Origin: Nocardia sp. alder85J
Lineage (GTDB): Bacteria > Actinomycetota > Actinomycetes > Mycobacteriales > Mycobacteriaceae
Direction: 5' to 3'
DNA length: 64,000 nucleotides
Assembly: GCF_020176955.2 (NCBI RefSeq)
Contig: NZ_JAIUCZ020000007.1
Span: forward strand, 372,001-436,000
Below are positions 43,541 to 52,163 of the stretch, piece after piece; positions within the stretch are counted from its first letter, which is position 1, and every line of letters begins with the position of its first letter. The notes below the pieces were generated by a model. The model was not told where the DNA came from. It saw only the letters and a program-made list of their open reading frames with translations, and did not search any database. A program made the position numbers and the translations under genes.

Positions 43541-43954
43541 GTGCCCGGGATTCTCCGGACGATCGATCGGCTGCTGACGACTCCCGGACCCTTCACGGTC
43601 GACGCGATCGCCGACATCTTCTCCACGTCGCTGCGCGAGGTCGAGGCGGACGAATACTTTCGCGAATTCGAGGCGAGTGGTGACATCGGGCCGTTCGCGT
43701 CGGTATGTTTTCGCGAGTCCGTCGAATCGGGCCACAGCATCGTCATCGCAGAGGTCGGCACCGGCCCACCGGTCACTCGCGCAGATCTCGGGCAGTACTT
43801 CGACCTCACCGTCGACAACGCGGAAATCGACATGATCAACTCTTCCCGCGAGGTCGTGACCTTCCACGAAAGGCACGGCAACAGAATACTGTTCCTCGTG
43901 TTCTCCGGCGACGCGGAAAGATTTCGGGCAATCACCGTGCACGAGAACCCGTGA
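43541..43954 (+). CDS. Hypothetical protein, possible immunity partner
   Basis: 137 residues from GTG 43541, beginning directly after the last convincing codons of the effector-like frame. PGILRTIDRLLTTPGPFTVD, FREFEASGDIGPFASVCFRE, then DLGQYFDLTVDNAEIDMINS and ILFLVFSGDAERFRAITVHE; an alpha/beta protein of typical immunity-protein size, no Cys pairs, no membrane segment. I do not recognise the family. Function is inferred only from position. Confidence 0.6.
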   Translation: MPGILRTIDRLLTTPGPFTVDAIADIFSTSLREVEADEYFREFEASGDIGPFASVCFRESVESGHSIVIAEVGTGPPVTRADLGQYFDLTVDNAEIDMINSSREVVTFHERHGNRILFLVFSGDAERFRAITVHENP

Positions 43955-43975
43955 CGGCCGAGGCCGGCCTGATCG

Positions 43976-44107
43976 GTGCCCGCCGGGAAGCCCACCCTCG
44001 GCGAGCAGTTCGACATCACCGCGTTCGTGGTGGTGGTGCTCGGCGGCTTCTCCCGGCCGATCCGAGCGCCGGGCAACATTCTCGAAAACGCTGCCGCCGC
44101 CTGCTGA
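43976..44107 (+). pseudogene. Remnant of a branched-chain amino acid ABC permease (LivH-like)
   Basis: A 43-codon stretch reads KPTLGEQFDITAFVVVVLGG, which is the conserved cytoplasmic-loop/helix segment of LivH-type permeases (usually followed by LGSIPGA); here it becomes FSRPIRAPGN and ends at TGA 44105. No other part of the permease is found on either side. A small leftover of a lost transporter operon. Confidence 0.55.
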
Positions 44108-44263
44108 ATGGTTGCCATCCGGAGTATCATGTGATGTGTATCACACAACATTCGGGTCGGGGTAGGGAGAGCTCAGGCCGTGCGAACAAGGGTCGCCACG
44201 ATCGACTACCTCGGCACCTTCAGCGTCACCGGCTGAGGGTGGTCAGCCGCGGCGGGGCGGTGG

Positions 44264-45034
44264 ATGACGGCACGGCATCCGATCCGGAAAGCATTCTCCG
44301 GCAATCGATGTCGTGCCCACACCGTCGGCTCGGTACGCACGGCCGTCACGGCTGTGATATCCGCCGCACGACCGCGTCACCAGACGAGTCAGTCGATGCG
44401 AGTGCGCACCGCATTCGGCGCGGAACTCGTCAGGGCATGTTTCGACCGAATTCCGACGGACTTTCGAAAGGTCGGATTCCGGTCGCGCTACACGCTGATG
44501 TTCGCTCTGCTGTCGCGGGGTGCGCCGTGCCCCGATCCCACCTGCGCGATGGTCCACGCGAACTGGGGATTGGGTGGATCGCTGTTCGTCCACGAGAACC
44601 TCGATCCGCGCACCCACGACCGGCTGGCCGAATTTCTCGGGCCGATCCCGACCTGGACGGTTCCGCATCTGCGGCGGGTCGAGCTCGCGCATTCCGTGAT
44701 GCGCTGGAACGACAACGACGACCGCTATCGCGTGCTCCCGGAGAACGCGCTGGAATGTGCCGACCGGATAGACTGCCCGGTCCTGCTGCTGTCGGGAAGT
44801 CGAAACGAGGCGTGGTTCGACTCCGACGAACTCTGCCACGACGTTCTCGCCGACAGATATCCGCAGCTCGACGTCCGCTATACGAAAGTGGCCGGGTACG
44901 GGCATCTGGACGCGTTCATCGGCCGTGGTGCGGCGCTGGATGTGTTCGGGCACATCCTCCGGTTTCTGGCGGAGTGCGCCGCGCAGCCGCGCGCTGTTCC
45001 GGCCGCCCCGGGCGACGGCGAGTCGGGAGCGTGA
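44264..45034 (+). pseudogene. C-terminal fragment of an alpha/beta hydrolase
   Basis: The reading frame ending at 45034 carries the last third of an alpha/beta hydrolase: IDCPVLLLSGSRNEAWFDSD (strand 7 with acid residue) and VRYTKVAGYGHLDAFIGRGA (His region, GHLDAFIG). The matching C-terminus occurs in hydrolases linked to GMC oxidoreductases. Upstream of about 44400 there is no nucleophile elbow (GxSxG), and the sequence before that is not protein-like, so the N-terminal half is lost. Its stop overlaps the reductase start (GTGA), showing they were once one operon. Boundaries on the left are uncertain. Confidence 0.6.
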
Positions 45035-46407
45035 CAGTGGACAGCCTCGCGGAACTGGTGATCGCCGGTGCGCCGGTCGACGAGATCGCCGCCCAGCCGC
45101 TCCCCGCGGAGTACCTGGCCGCGCACCTCAGGCGGGCCGATGCGGGCATGTTCCGCGGCGCCGCCGACAAGGATGTACGCCGTTCGATCCGGGTCGGATA
45201 CGTCCCGATGCCGGAACTGGCGCCGGACGAGGTGGTCGTCGCGGTGATGGCGAGTTCGATCAACTACAACACCGTGTGGTCGGCCATGTTCGAGCCGGTA
45301 TCGACGTTCGACATGCTCGCGCGGTTCGCGCGGCAAGGTGGTTTCGCCGCCCGGCACGATCGCGATCACCAGGTGATCGGATCGGATGTGTCCGGTGTCG
45401 TCGTCCGGGTCGGCGCCGGTGTGCGCCGCTGGTGCGTGGGCGATCACGTCGTGGTCAGCCCGGTCTATGTCGACGACCAAGAACCCGCGACGCACAGCGA
45501 CGGGATGCTCGGCGCGGGAATGCTCGCCTGGGGGTATGAAACCAACTTCGGCGGCCTCGCCACCTACGCGATCGCTCGCGCCTCGCAGATCCTGCCGAAA
45601 CCGGGCCTGCTGACCTGGGAGGAGGCCGCCTGTTTCGCGTTGTGCGGGGGAACCGCGTATCGCATGCTGGTCGGTGAGCACGGCGTGCGGATCAAGCAGG
45701 GCGACATCGTCGTGATCTGGGGCGCGACCGGCGGATCGGGGTCGTTCGCGGTACAGCTGGTCAAGAACGGCGGCGGCGTCGCGGTCGGCATCGTCGGTTC
45801 GGAGGCGAAAGCCGATCTGGCCCGGCAGTTGGGCTGCGACCTGGTGGTGAACCGGGAACTCCTGCGGATCGACGCCGGAACCGGTCTCGCCGAGCAGTCC
45901 ATGGCGGTGGGCAAGCAGATCGGCACAGCGATTCGTCGTGAGTGGGGGGAGGACCCGCACGCGGTGTTCGATCATGTCGGCCGGGAGACCTTCGGTACCT
46001 CGGTTTTCCTCGCACGGCGCGGCGGTTCGGTGGTCACCTGCGGTTCCAGCACCGGATTCCGCCACGAATACGACAACCGCTATCTGTGGATGAATCTGAA
46101 ATGAATAATCGGCAGCCATGGATTCAACCTCCAGGAACTCGCCGAGTGCACGCGGTTGTTCCGAATGGGCACGTTGATCCCGCCCGTCTATCGGACCTAC
46201 GACCTCGCCGAGACCGCCGAGGCCGCCCGGCTGGTGCAGCGCAACGATCATGTGGGCAAAGTCGTGGTGCGCTGCTTGGCTCCGGAACCGGAACTGGGCG
46301 TCACGGACCCGGTCGGCCGATCGCCGATTCGCCCCGGGATCGATCGCTGGCGGGCGGCAACCCGGGACCTCCAGTTCGGGCACGGAGATCGGACCCGGCA
46401 ATCCTGA
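45031..46407 (+). pseudogene. ccr: Crotonyl-CoA carboxylase/reductase-like gene ended by an in-frame TGA
   Basis: From GTG 45031 the frame gives an MDR-type enoyl-CoA reductase close to Ccr: SSINYNTVWSAMFEPVSTFD (CO2-site Asn region), DHQVIGSDVSGVVVRVG, then LAWGYETNFGGLATYA and VIWGATGGSGSFAVQLVKNG (NADPH loop). After RYLWMNLK a TGA (46102-46104) stops it at 357 residues, yet the same frame continues with IIGSHGFNLQELAECTRLFR and VQRNDHVGKVVVRCLAPEPE, the normal C-terminus, to 46407. TGA stands where CGA (Arg) fits the family, a single C-to-T change. The lost part holds the GSH motif His. Ccr makes ethylmalonyl-CoA. Tyr replaces the usual Phe in the FE pair (GYE). Confidence 0.85.
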
Positions 46408-46535
46408 TCCCCAGCGCCGTCACCGCCCGGCACAGCTCGCGTGCTCGACACCTGCCCGCCCCTCCAGCGGGCACTCACCGAATCGGCACCGGGAAGCAGT
46501 ACACCGAGGATCACGCCTGCCGATCCGGTCGGGCC

Positions 46536-47213
46536 TCAGAATACGAACTGGTCGCCGTAGGCGGTGGTCTGCACTGTGCCCTGCGCATTACCCACTGTGA
46601 CGGTGACGAAGGGGACCGCCGACACCGATGACACACACTGGGAGACATTCAACGCCGCGTTGTTGAACGTGATGTGGTACGGAAACTGCGTCTTGTCGTC
46701 CAGGTTCACCGTCGCCGTCGTCGCCGCGGTGACCTGCCCGGGCGCCAGGGTCGCGGCAAGGATTTCCGTCAGGCCCAGCAGCCCGGCCACGCTGGGCCCG
46801 AGGCTCGCGCTGGGCGGAGTCGTCCCGCTCGGCGGGGTGAACGACGGCGAAATACCGAGGCTCAGACCCTCATTGGGCTGGATACCGATGGGAAAACCGT
46901 TGACGATGTTGACCCCGCATCCGAGGATGAACCCCGCGACGGTCTGGCCCGAGGTGATCTGGTCACCCGCCACATCGACCGAATAGTCGCCGGACATCTG
47001 CACGGCATGCGAGAAGGCCATCATCCCGGGTGTCCGGTCACCGGGCGGATTCACCCCGATGTTGCCGACCGCCGCGGTCAGATGCATCCCCCACGCGGAA
47101 ATGTCCGCGCCGAGTGGCTGGGCATGGCCGGATTCGGCACCGGCCCACAAACCCACGGCGACCACACTTGCCGCGGCTGTCACTGCCGCGACGGGTAGGA
47201 GCGCTCGTCGCAT
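46536..47213 (-). CDS. MspA-family porin
   Basis: 225 residues from ATG 47213. Signal peptide LLPVAAVTAAASVVAVGLWA ending near SGHAQP. The mature protein resembles MspA, the octameric channel of the mycolate outer membrane: SAWGMHLTAAVGNIGVNPPG, MMAFSHAVQMSGDYSVDVAG, GQTVAGFILGCGVNIVNGFP and the ending NAALNVSQCVSSVSAVPFVT then YGDQFVF. Length is in the family range. Predicted passive uptake of small hydrophilic solutes. Confidence 0.85.
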   Translation of the reverse strand: MRRALLPVAAVTAAASVVAVGLWAGAESGHAQPLGADISAWGMHLTAAVGNIGVNPPGDRTPGMMAFSHAVQMSGDYSVDVAGDQITSGQTVAGFILGCGVNIVNGFPIGIQPNEGLSLGISPSFTPPSGTTPPSASLGPSVAGLLGLTEILAATLAPGQVTAATTATVNLDDKTQFPYHITFNNAALNVSQCVSSVSAVPFVTVTVGNAQGTVQTTAYGDQFVF

Positions 47214-47479
47214 ACCGAATCCCGTTCTCGAAGCGGAGGTGCATGAGCTCGACCCAGCAGACACGGACCGATACGGCTGTCGAAAGGCAAACGATAGCCT
47301 GGGGCCGGGCCGGACAGGTCACGCCTGGCAAGGTGTGTCGCCGGATGGCCACGCTGATCGGGACGGTGTGGGCGCCGACGCCACGACAGCACCGAACACC
47401 GCCGCCGCGGACGACGCGCGGCGACGATCGTCCCGCCGACGACAACAGGCGAGAACCGCACCCTACCTGCCGTTTCGTC

Positions 47480-47518
47480 GTGCCCCCGCTGGGACTCGAA
47501 CCCAGACTTGACGGATTT
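47480..47518. repeat. att-like copy of the tRNA 3' end
   Basis: Identical over 39 bases to 54832-54870, covering the acceptor 3' strand, T arm, variable loop and part of the anticodon stem of the tRNA. The match ends at GGATTT, after which the sequences diverge except for AAGT. Between 47600 and 47635 lie repeated TTGCCGC motifs that may be old integrase arm sites. Confidence 0.85.
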
Positions 47519-47686
47519 CAAGTACCTCCGGCGCGTACCGCGCCCACCTGCGCCAGCACAGAACGCGGTGTCGCATCGACGCAGGTGAGAGGCATATTGC
47601 CGCAAGTTGCCGCCGCCTTGGCGGGTGTTGCCATAGACCGTAGACAACCCGCAGGGTGCCGGGGTGACGCCGGGGTGGGCGCACCG

Positions 47687-47914
47687 CTACTCGCTCGGCA
47701 CCGGCAGCCCGTCCAACAGAGCGCCGGGGGTAGTCCGCAATCCTGCGGCGAACCGCAGAATATTCTCCAGCCGGGGGCTCCGCTGGCCGCGCTCCACCTG
47801 GCTGAGATGCGTCCAGTGCACGCCGATTTCGTGCGCGGCGACTTCCTGGCTCCAGCCCAGCTCTTGCCGTCGCGTTCTAACGCGCTCTCCAAAAGCGCGT
47901 AACGACGAGTTCAG
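47687..47914 (-). CDS. Small XRE-family HTH protein with unclear start
   Basis: The minus strand encodes RVRTRRQELGWSQEVAAHEI then GVHWTHLSQVERGQRSPRLE and NILRFAAGLRTTPGALLDGL, a complete Cro/C1-type helix-turn-helix of about 65 residues ending TAG at 47687. No ATG, GTG or TTG lies between the domain and an upstream in-frame TAG; I mark the CTG at 47914 as the nearest possible start, giving 75 residues. The original start may have been mutated. Likely a regulator of the surrounding element. Confidence 0.6.
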   Translation of the reverse strand: MNSSLRAFGERVRTRRQELGWSQEVAAHEIGVHWTHLSQVERGQRSPRLENILRFAAGLRTTPGALLDGLPVPSE

Positions 47915-48083
47915 AGGCGGTTTGGTCTGCTCCGCGGGCGCGCAGACCGGCGAGTCCGGCGATCGGCCGCCGCACGAGGCGGGAATCTCCTACGCTGCCG
48001 TCTCCGATTCCGGGGATCGCTTGCCGCGCAGTGGATCCCCGGCGGACAGTGGCGAGTTCGGCTGAGGCTGCCGGCGGCGTGGA

Positions 48084-48287
48084 TCAGGCCGGGCTCGGCC
48101 TTGCCGGATCGGCCGGTGCCGGTTGTTCGTGCACCTGCTGCCAGTAGCCGGGCGCGTAGTGGCGGACATGGCCGGCGTCGTCGACCCTGAGCACGCCGGC
48201 GGCGGTGATGGAGTAGCTGGCGCCGGGCCCGTAGTCCAGGCCCTGCGGGATACTGTCGTCGTCGAGGTACACCGTGAAAGCCGCCAT
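48084..48287 (-). CDS. Small hypothetical protein
   Basis: 67 residues from ATG 48287: AAFTVYLDDDSIPQGLDYGP, then SITAAGVLRVDDAGHVRHYA and PGYWQQVHEQPAPAD. It looks like a compact beta-rich fold with a Pro-rich tail. Codon usage is native. Small proteins of this type are common on nocardial integrative elements. Function unknown. Confidence 0.65.
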   Translation of the reverse strand: MAAFTVYLDDDSIPQGLDYGPGASYSITAAGVLRVDDAGHVRHYAPGYWQQVHEQPAPADPARPSPA

Positions 48288-48434
48288 GCCCTCAGATTAT
48301 CGCCGCCGGGCCGGCCAGGTGTCCGAAATCGCATGGCCGCCAACCGAAGTCACCGGTATCGGAGCTGACCGTCACCCGACCCTCGAGTACCCGCGGCGGG
48401 GCCGGGTACTCGGCGCCACCTACACTCTCCGATC

Positions 48435-49190
48435 ATGGCCTCGGTCCAGGTTCTGGGAGTCGACGAGTTCGTCACGAAGTACCGGTATCCCGGTCGTGGG
48501 ATCATGCTCGGCCGCGACGGCGACGGGACCGGGTTCGCCGCGTATTTCCTGACCGGCCGCAGCGAGGCGAGCCGGGCACGGCGGCTGGTGATCGGACCGG
48601 ACACTCTCGAGATCGCCGACACCACGTCCGGGCCGGCGGATCCGCTGCGGCACTACACCGCGATCGTGCGCATGAGCAGCGGCCGGATCGTTGTCGGCAA
48701 CGGCACCCAGGTGGCCGACGTCGTGGCCGGACTCGACGCCGGCACGACGGTGTGGCAGGCGCTGACCGGACTGGAGTGCGAGCCGGATCCGCCGATCCTG
48801 ACCCCGCGCATCACCGCCACCGCGGCGATCGGCGGCACCGAGGTGCTGGAGCTGGTTCTCTCCGGCGCGGTGGCCCACCCGAAGTGGCCGGCGATCGAGC
48901 AATCGCAGCACCACCTGGCGCACATTCCCCGGCTGGCGCCGGGCGAAGGGCATGCGATGACCACCTACGCCGGCGACACCGGCGCGGTGGTGACCAGCGG
49001 CCAGCCGGTCGCCGTGACGGTGGACGGCGTGTGGCCGCAGCTGCTGGAACGGATCTGGGGTGGCCTGGACCCGGTGCTACGGGTCGCGGCCGCGGTGGTG
49101 CCGCTGACCGGGGACCTGCGCGACGGACGGTTCGCTGGTGCCCACGAACCGCTGATCCTTCAGGCGGGGACCGGCCGCAGCACCAGGTGA
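48435..49190 (+). CDS. PurO-like IMP cyclohydrolase family protein
   Basis: 251 residues from ATG 48435. YRYPGRGIMLGRDGDGTGFA then AYFLTGRSEASRARRLV aligns by eye with the start of archaeal PurO (GR-I--GR---G-F-AY---SRS). HYTAIVRMSSGRIVVGNGTQ and LTPRITATAAIGG match later conserved blocks (NG-H/Q, TPRIAA). PurO closes the purine ring to IMP in archaea; bacterial members of this family are uncharacterised. Its presence on an element of this type is unusual. The role may be nucleotide-related signalling or defence rather than purine synthesis. Confidence 0.8.
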   Translation: MASVQVLGVDEFVTKYRYPGRGIMLGRDGDGTGFAAYFLTGRSEASRARRLVIGPDTLEIADTTSGPADPLRHYTAIVRMSSGRIVVGNGTQVADVVAGLDAGTTVWQALTGLECEPDPPILTPRITATAAIGGTEVLELVLSGAVAHPKWPAIEQSQHHLAHIPRLAPGEGHAMTTYAGDTGAVVTSGQPVAVTVDGVWPQLLERIWGGLDPVLRVAAAVVPLTGDLRDGRFAGAHEPLILQAGTGRSTR

Positions 49191-49309
49191 GTGCCGAACC
49201 CGGCCCGCCCGGTCAGCCCGGCGGGTAGCACCGGCGCGACCGTGTGCAGCAGCGCGGTAGCGCGGGGGCTCCACGGGACGGTCAGGCTGTCGGGCGCGAC
49301 CGTGTCGAC

Positions 49310-49531
49310 ATGCAGGTGTCAAAATGGTTGGGGCACAGCACTTTCACGCTCACCCTGAACACCTACGGCGATTGGATCCCCGACGAAGAAGGCGGTACCG
49401 GCAACAATCTTCCCGAGCCGCCGCGCTCTACTTCGGTTCCGCCGCAGACGATTCCGGCTCCGGATCGGGGGACGGAGGAGCCGGAACTCTCGACGAACGT
49501 GGTTCCGTTCCGGCGGCGGTCGGCAGGGTAG
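49310..49531 (+). pseudogene. C-terminal remnant of a tyrosine integrase
   Basis: The frame reads VSKWLGHSTFTLTLNTYGDW, which is the end of the catalytic domain of phage-type integrases (the second His, then the nucleophilic Tyr). About 50 residues of tail follow to TAG at 49531. No upstream catalytic Arg box or core-binding domain remains in any frame. It is the leftover of the integrase that probably mediated insertion at the tRNA. Confidence 0.75.
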
Positions 49532-50043
49532 GCGGCTCGGCTGGGAACTCGTGCGGCACGAGTTTCCGCCGAAGCTGGTCGATTTGGCGGCGACTCTCCG
49601 CTGCCTCTTCTGCCTCTTGCCGTGCGCGCTCAACTCGGAACTCTCGCTCGCCGTCGTCGTTCGCACCATACACCCAAATTCCTTCGTGCTCCCTGGAGTA
49701 ACGCGCGAGTATCTGGCGGATATCACTGAGCACCCGGTTCTGCTCTTTCAATTTGTCGTCAAAAAGCCTAACCAGATCATGCGTGCCTTTGATCACGACC
49801 CGCCGCGCTCCAACATAGATATCCCAGTCGAGAATTGCTCTTGTCGTGAACATATCTCCACGGCCGTCTTCAAACGAAATTTCCGCCCCATGACGTGCTG
49901 CAATACCAGAAGAACGCGACCGAAAAATACCCGCATCCCAAACCGTTCGCCACTCCTGCTGAGGTGCTAGAAACGGTATCAACTCGGGAAAAGGTAGGTC
50001 GGTGACCCCTTCACCAACGGACCATTCGCTGACTTGCGGCTTA

Positions 50044-50943
50044 GACCGTGTCTCACATGGATGGCTTTGCCTTGGCGAGCTTCTTGAAGCCGGTCAGCGC
50101 GGCGGCGAGCGTCAGGAAGCCCAGGTAGTGAGTTCCCTTGCGGTCGTAGCGGATCGCCAGCCGGTGATATCCGGTCAGCCACGAGATGGTTCTCTCGACC
50201 ACCCACCGGTGTCGGCCGAGCCGCTCGGTGGACTCGATTCCCTTGCGGGCGATACGAACTGCTATCCCGCGCCGCCGCAGCCACCGTCGTAGCTCCGGCT
50301 GGTCGTAGGCCTTGTCGGCGTGCAGCTTGCCCGGCCGGCGCCGCCGCGGGCCTCGCCGGGACCGCACTGCCGGGATCGCTTTCACCAGGGGTTTCAAGGC
50401 TTGGGAGTCGTGGACGTTCGCGCCGGAAACCGCCACGGCCACAGGGATTCCCGCCCGATCGGTCAGCACGTGCAGTTTCGAACCGGGTTTGCCCCGGTCG
50501 GTGGGATTCGGGCCGGTCAGGCCGCCCCCCTTTTCGCTCGCACGCTCGCTCCGTCGACCACCGCTCGCGACCAGTCGATCAAACCCGCCGCACCCAGCTC
50601 GTCGAGCACCGCCCGATGCAACCGCCGCCACACACCCGCCTTCGTCCAGACGGTGAAACGGCGATGCGCCGTCGGCACCGTCACCCCGAACGACGGCGGC
50701 AACATCCGCCACGCACAACCACTGGTCAGCACATACACCACCGCCGTGAACACCGCCCGCTGATCCACCGGAGACACCCCACCACCCTGCGGACGCGGAC
50801 GGAACTCCGGCAGCAACGGCTCGACCAACTCCCACAACTCGTCCGGCACCAACCGCAGCGACAACGCATCCACGACTGAACATCATGCAGCACAACCGAT
50901 CCCGGTGCACCGGAAACAAATCACATCCATGTGAGACATGGTC
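50044..50943 (-). mobile_element. IS5-family (IS427-like) insertion sequence, 900 bp
   Basis: Terminal inverted repeats (GACCGTGTCTCACATGGA left, GACCATGTCTCACATGGA right, one mismatch) enclose a two-frame transposase. TTA is duplicated on both sides (50041-50043, 50944-50946), the 3-bp target duplication usual for this group. Ends, transposase and duplication are intact, so the insertion is recent. Confidence 0.92.
50053..50873 (-). CDS. IS5-family DDE transposase made by -1 frameshift
   Basis: OrfA (from ATG 50873) gives MDALSLRLVPDELWELVEPL and ends in AVVDGASVRAKRGAA, with the first catalytic Asp in VVDGAS. At AAAAGGGGGGC (minus strand, plus 50524-50534) a -1 shift enters OrfB: GPNPTDRGKPGSKLHVLTDR, GKLHADKAYD (second Asp) and RWVVERTISWL (Glu). 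The shift site and frame layout are the standard programmed frameshift of IS427-type elements. All DDE residues present; likely active. Confidence 0.9.
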
Positions 50944-51323
50944 TTAGGGCTGATCATTACTCGTACATTATGAGCAGGGGTAGCGCCGAAATTCTTGATA
51001 ACCAGCTCGAGAAAATCCCAGTCGGCGGGATTGTGATCCATGAAAATTGTTACATTCGGTTGCGCCTGTTCTTCACGAGTTTTACGCGCCTCATCCGCTT
51101 GGTCGAGTGCCGCCCTGACCTGTTTTCTGACGTAGATGCCCGCAACCACCACGGTACCGAGAGCGATAGCCGCCGTAGCCCATCCCGCTGTAGCGGCCCA
51201 TGCGTCGGCGCGGACGTGCAATAACCAGTCCCATGCGTCGCCGAACCAACTACCGATCGACCTCACCCAACGCGGAAGTGCGAAGTTCATGGCCGAGGAT
51301 TCTGCCACTGCCCTCCGACACCA

Positions 51324-52163
51324 TTACGCCTCCGCTGTGCGCCGCTTCAACGCCGAGGCCAGCAGCGCACGGACAGCGTCGCCGTGGACGGCTTGCTCGG
51401 CCAGCCGGTTGAATACCTTTTCGTACAAGGCGATTTCGCGCGGCTGCGTTACGGCCGATTCGGCGGTGATGGTCTCCACCAACACCTTGCGCTGATCGTA
51501 CAGAACGAAATCAGTCGTCCGCCGGAAGTACGCGCTCGCGGCGGGCACGATCCCAAATATCAAGCGCGGCAACGTCATAAGCTCCAGAACGTGCTGAATC
51601 TGCTCGACCATCACGGCGTCGTCTCCGACCGTGGTGCTCAGCGCCTGCTCGCCGACCAGGAAGTAGAACCGGTGCCGCCCTTCGCGCAACACCCGCTGCC
51701 GTTCCATGCGAGCCGCCACGGCCTCGTCCAGGTCTCGCGTGGTGTTCAAGAATTCCATGCCCGCGGCCATCAGCGCCCGCGCGTAGCCCGGCGTCTGGAG
51801 CAGCCCGTGGAACACCTGCGGGTCGTAGCCGCGCAGTAGCTCGCTGCGGTCTTCCATTCCGCTGATCTGCCGCTGGTGGTTGCTGTACCCGTGGCCGACG
51901 ATCCGCCGCCACTCCATCCACGCGGCACTGATATTGCGCAGCGTGGCCAGCAGATCGGGATATTCGTGCTCGGCGTCGGTGAGGCGGCACCACACGGCCA
52001 GGTCGTCTTCGCTGACGGCTTGGGTACCGTGCTCAATACGCGACACCTTGGCCGGGTGCCAGCCCGCTTGCTGGGCAAGCTGGTACCCGCGCAGGCGCGC
52101 CGCAACCCTCAACCCGCGCAGGCGGGTTCCAAGGTCACGGCGCGCCTCACCGACGTTGGTCAC
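51324..52163 (-). CDS. XRE-family regulator with DUF5753 domain
   Basis: 279 residues from GTG 52163, whose GTGA overlaps the stop of the upstream gene. N-terminal HTH: LGTRLRGLRVAARLRGYQLA, then QQAGWHPAKVSRIEHGTQAV. The C-terminal DUF5753 includes SELLRGYDPQVFHGLLQTPG YARALM, RMERQRVLREGRHRFYFLVG and DFVLYDQRKVLVETITAESA. These proteins are abundant in Streptomyces and Nocardia and partner with small DUF397-type or DUF6879-type proteins, some shown to behave as toxin-antitoxin pairs. Probable autoregulator of this operon. Confidence 0.88.
   Translation of the reverse strand: MTNVGEARRDLGTRLRGLRVAARLRGYQLAQQAGWHPAKVSRIEHGTQAVSEDDLAVWCRLTDAEHEYPDLLATLRNISAAWMEWRRIVGHGYSNHQRQISGMEDRSELLRGYDPQVFHGLLQTPGYARALMAAGMEFLNTTRDLDEAVAARMERQRVLREGRHRFYFLVGEQALSTTVGDDAVMVEQIQHVLELMTLPRLIFGIVPAASAYFRRTTDFVLYDQRKVLVETITAESAVTQPREIALYEKVFNRLAEQAVHGDAVRALLASALKRRTAEA

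Larger units (their letters stand above)
49428..51308 (-). pseudogene. Membrane protein gene split by an IS5-type element
   Basis: Two halves of one gene flank the insertion sequence. The 5' part (51308-50947) encodes a helix WAATAGWATAAIALGTVVVA then GIYVRKQVRAALDQADEARK and IKNFGATPAHNVRVMISPK. The 3' part (50043-49428) continues PQVSEWSVGEGVTDLPFPEL and GTHDLVRLFDDKLKEQNRVL to TGA. Removing 50044-50946 (the element and one copy of its TTA target) rejoins them in frame as a 325-residue protein with one or two N-terminal helices and a cytoplasmic domain. ATG 51290 is an alternative start. Last gene of the DUF6879/DUF5753 operon. Family not recognised. Confidence 0.85.

Noticed and set aside
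44160..44236. 18-codon frame reading TRVATIDYLGTFSVTG
   Set aside because: Too short to identify; could be another relic but has no independent support.
46102..46104. Selenocysteine at the reductase TGA
   Set aside because: The family has Arg-like residues here, no SECIS-like hairpin is apparent after the codon, and a CGA-to-TGA mutation is simpler.
49160..49318. Minus-strand 52-codon frame reading TVAPDSLTVPWSPRATALLH
   Set aside because: It may be the tail of a lost gene, but there is no start, no recognised family and it overlaps the PurO-like gene end.
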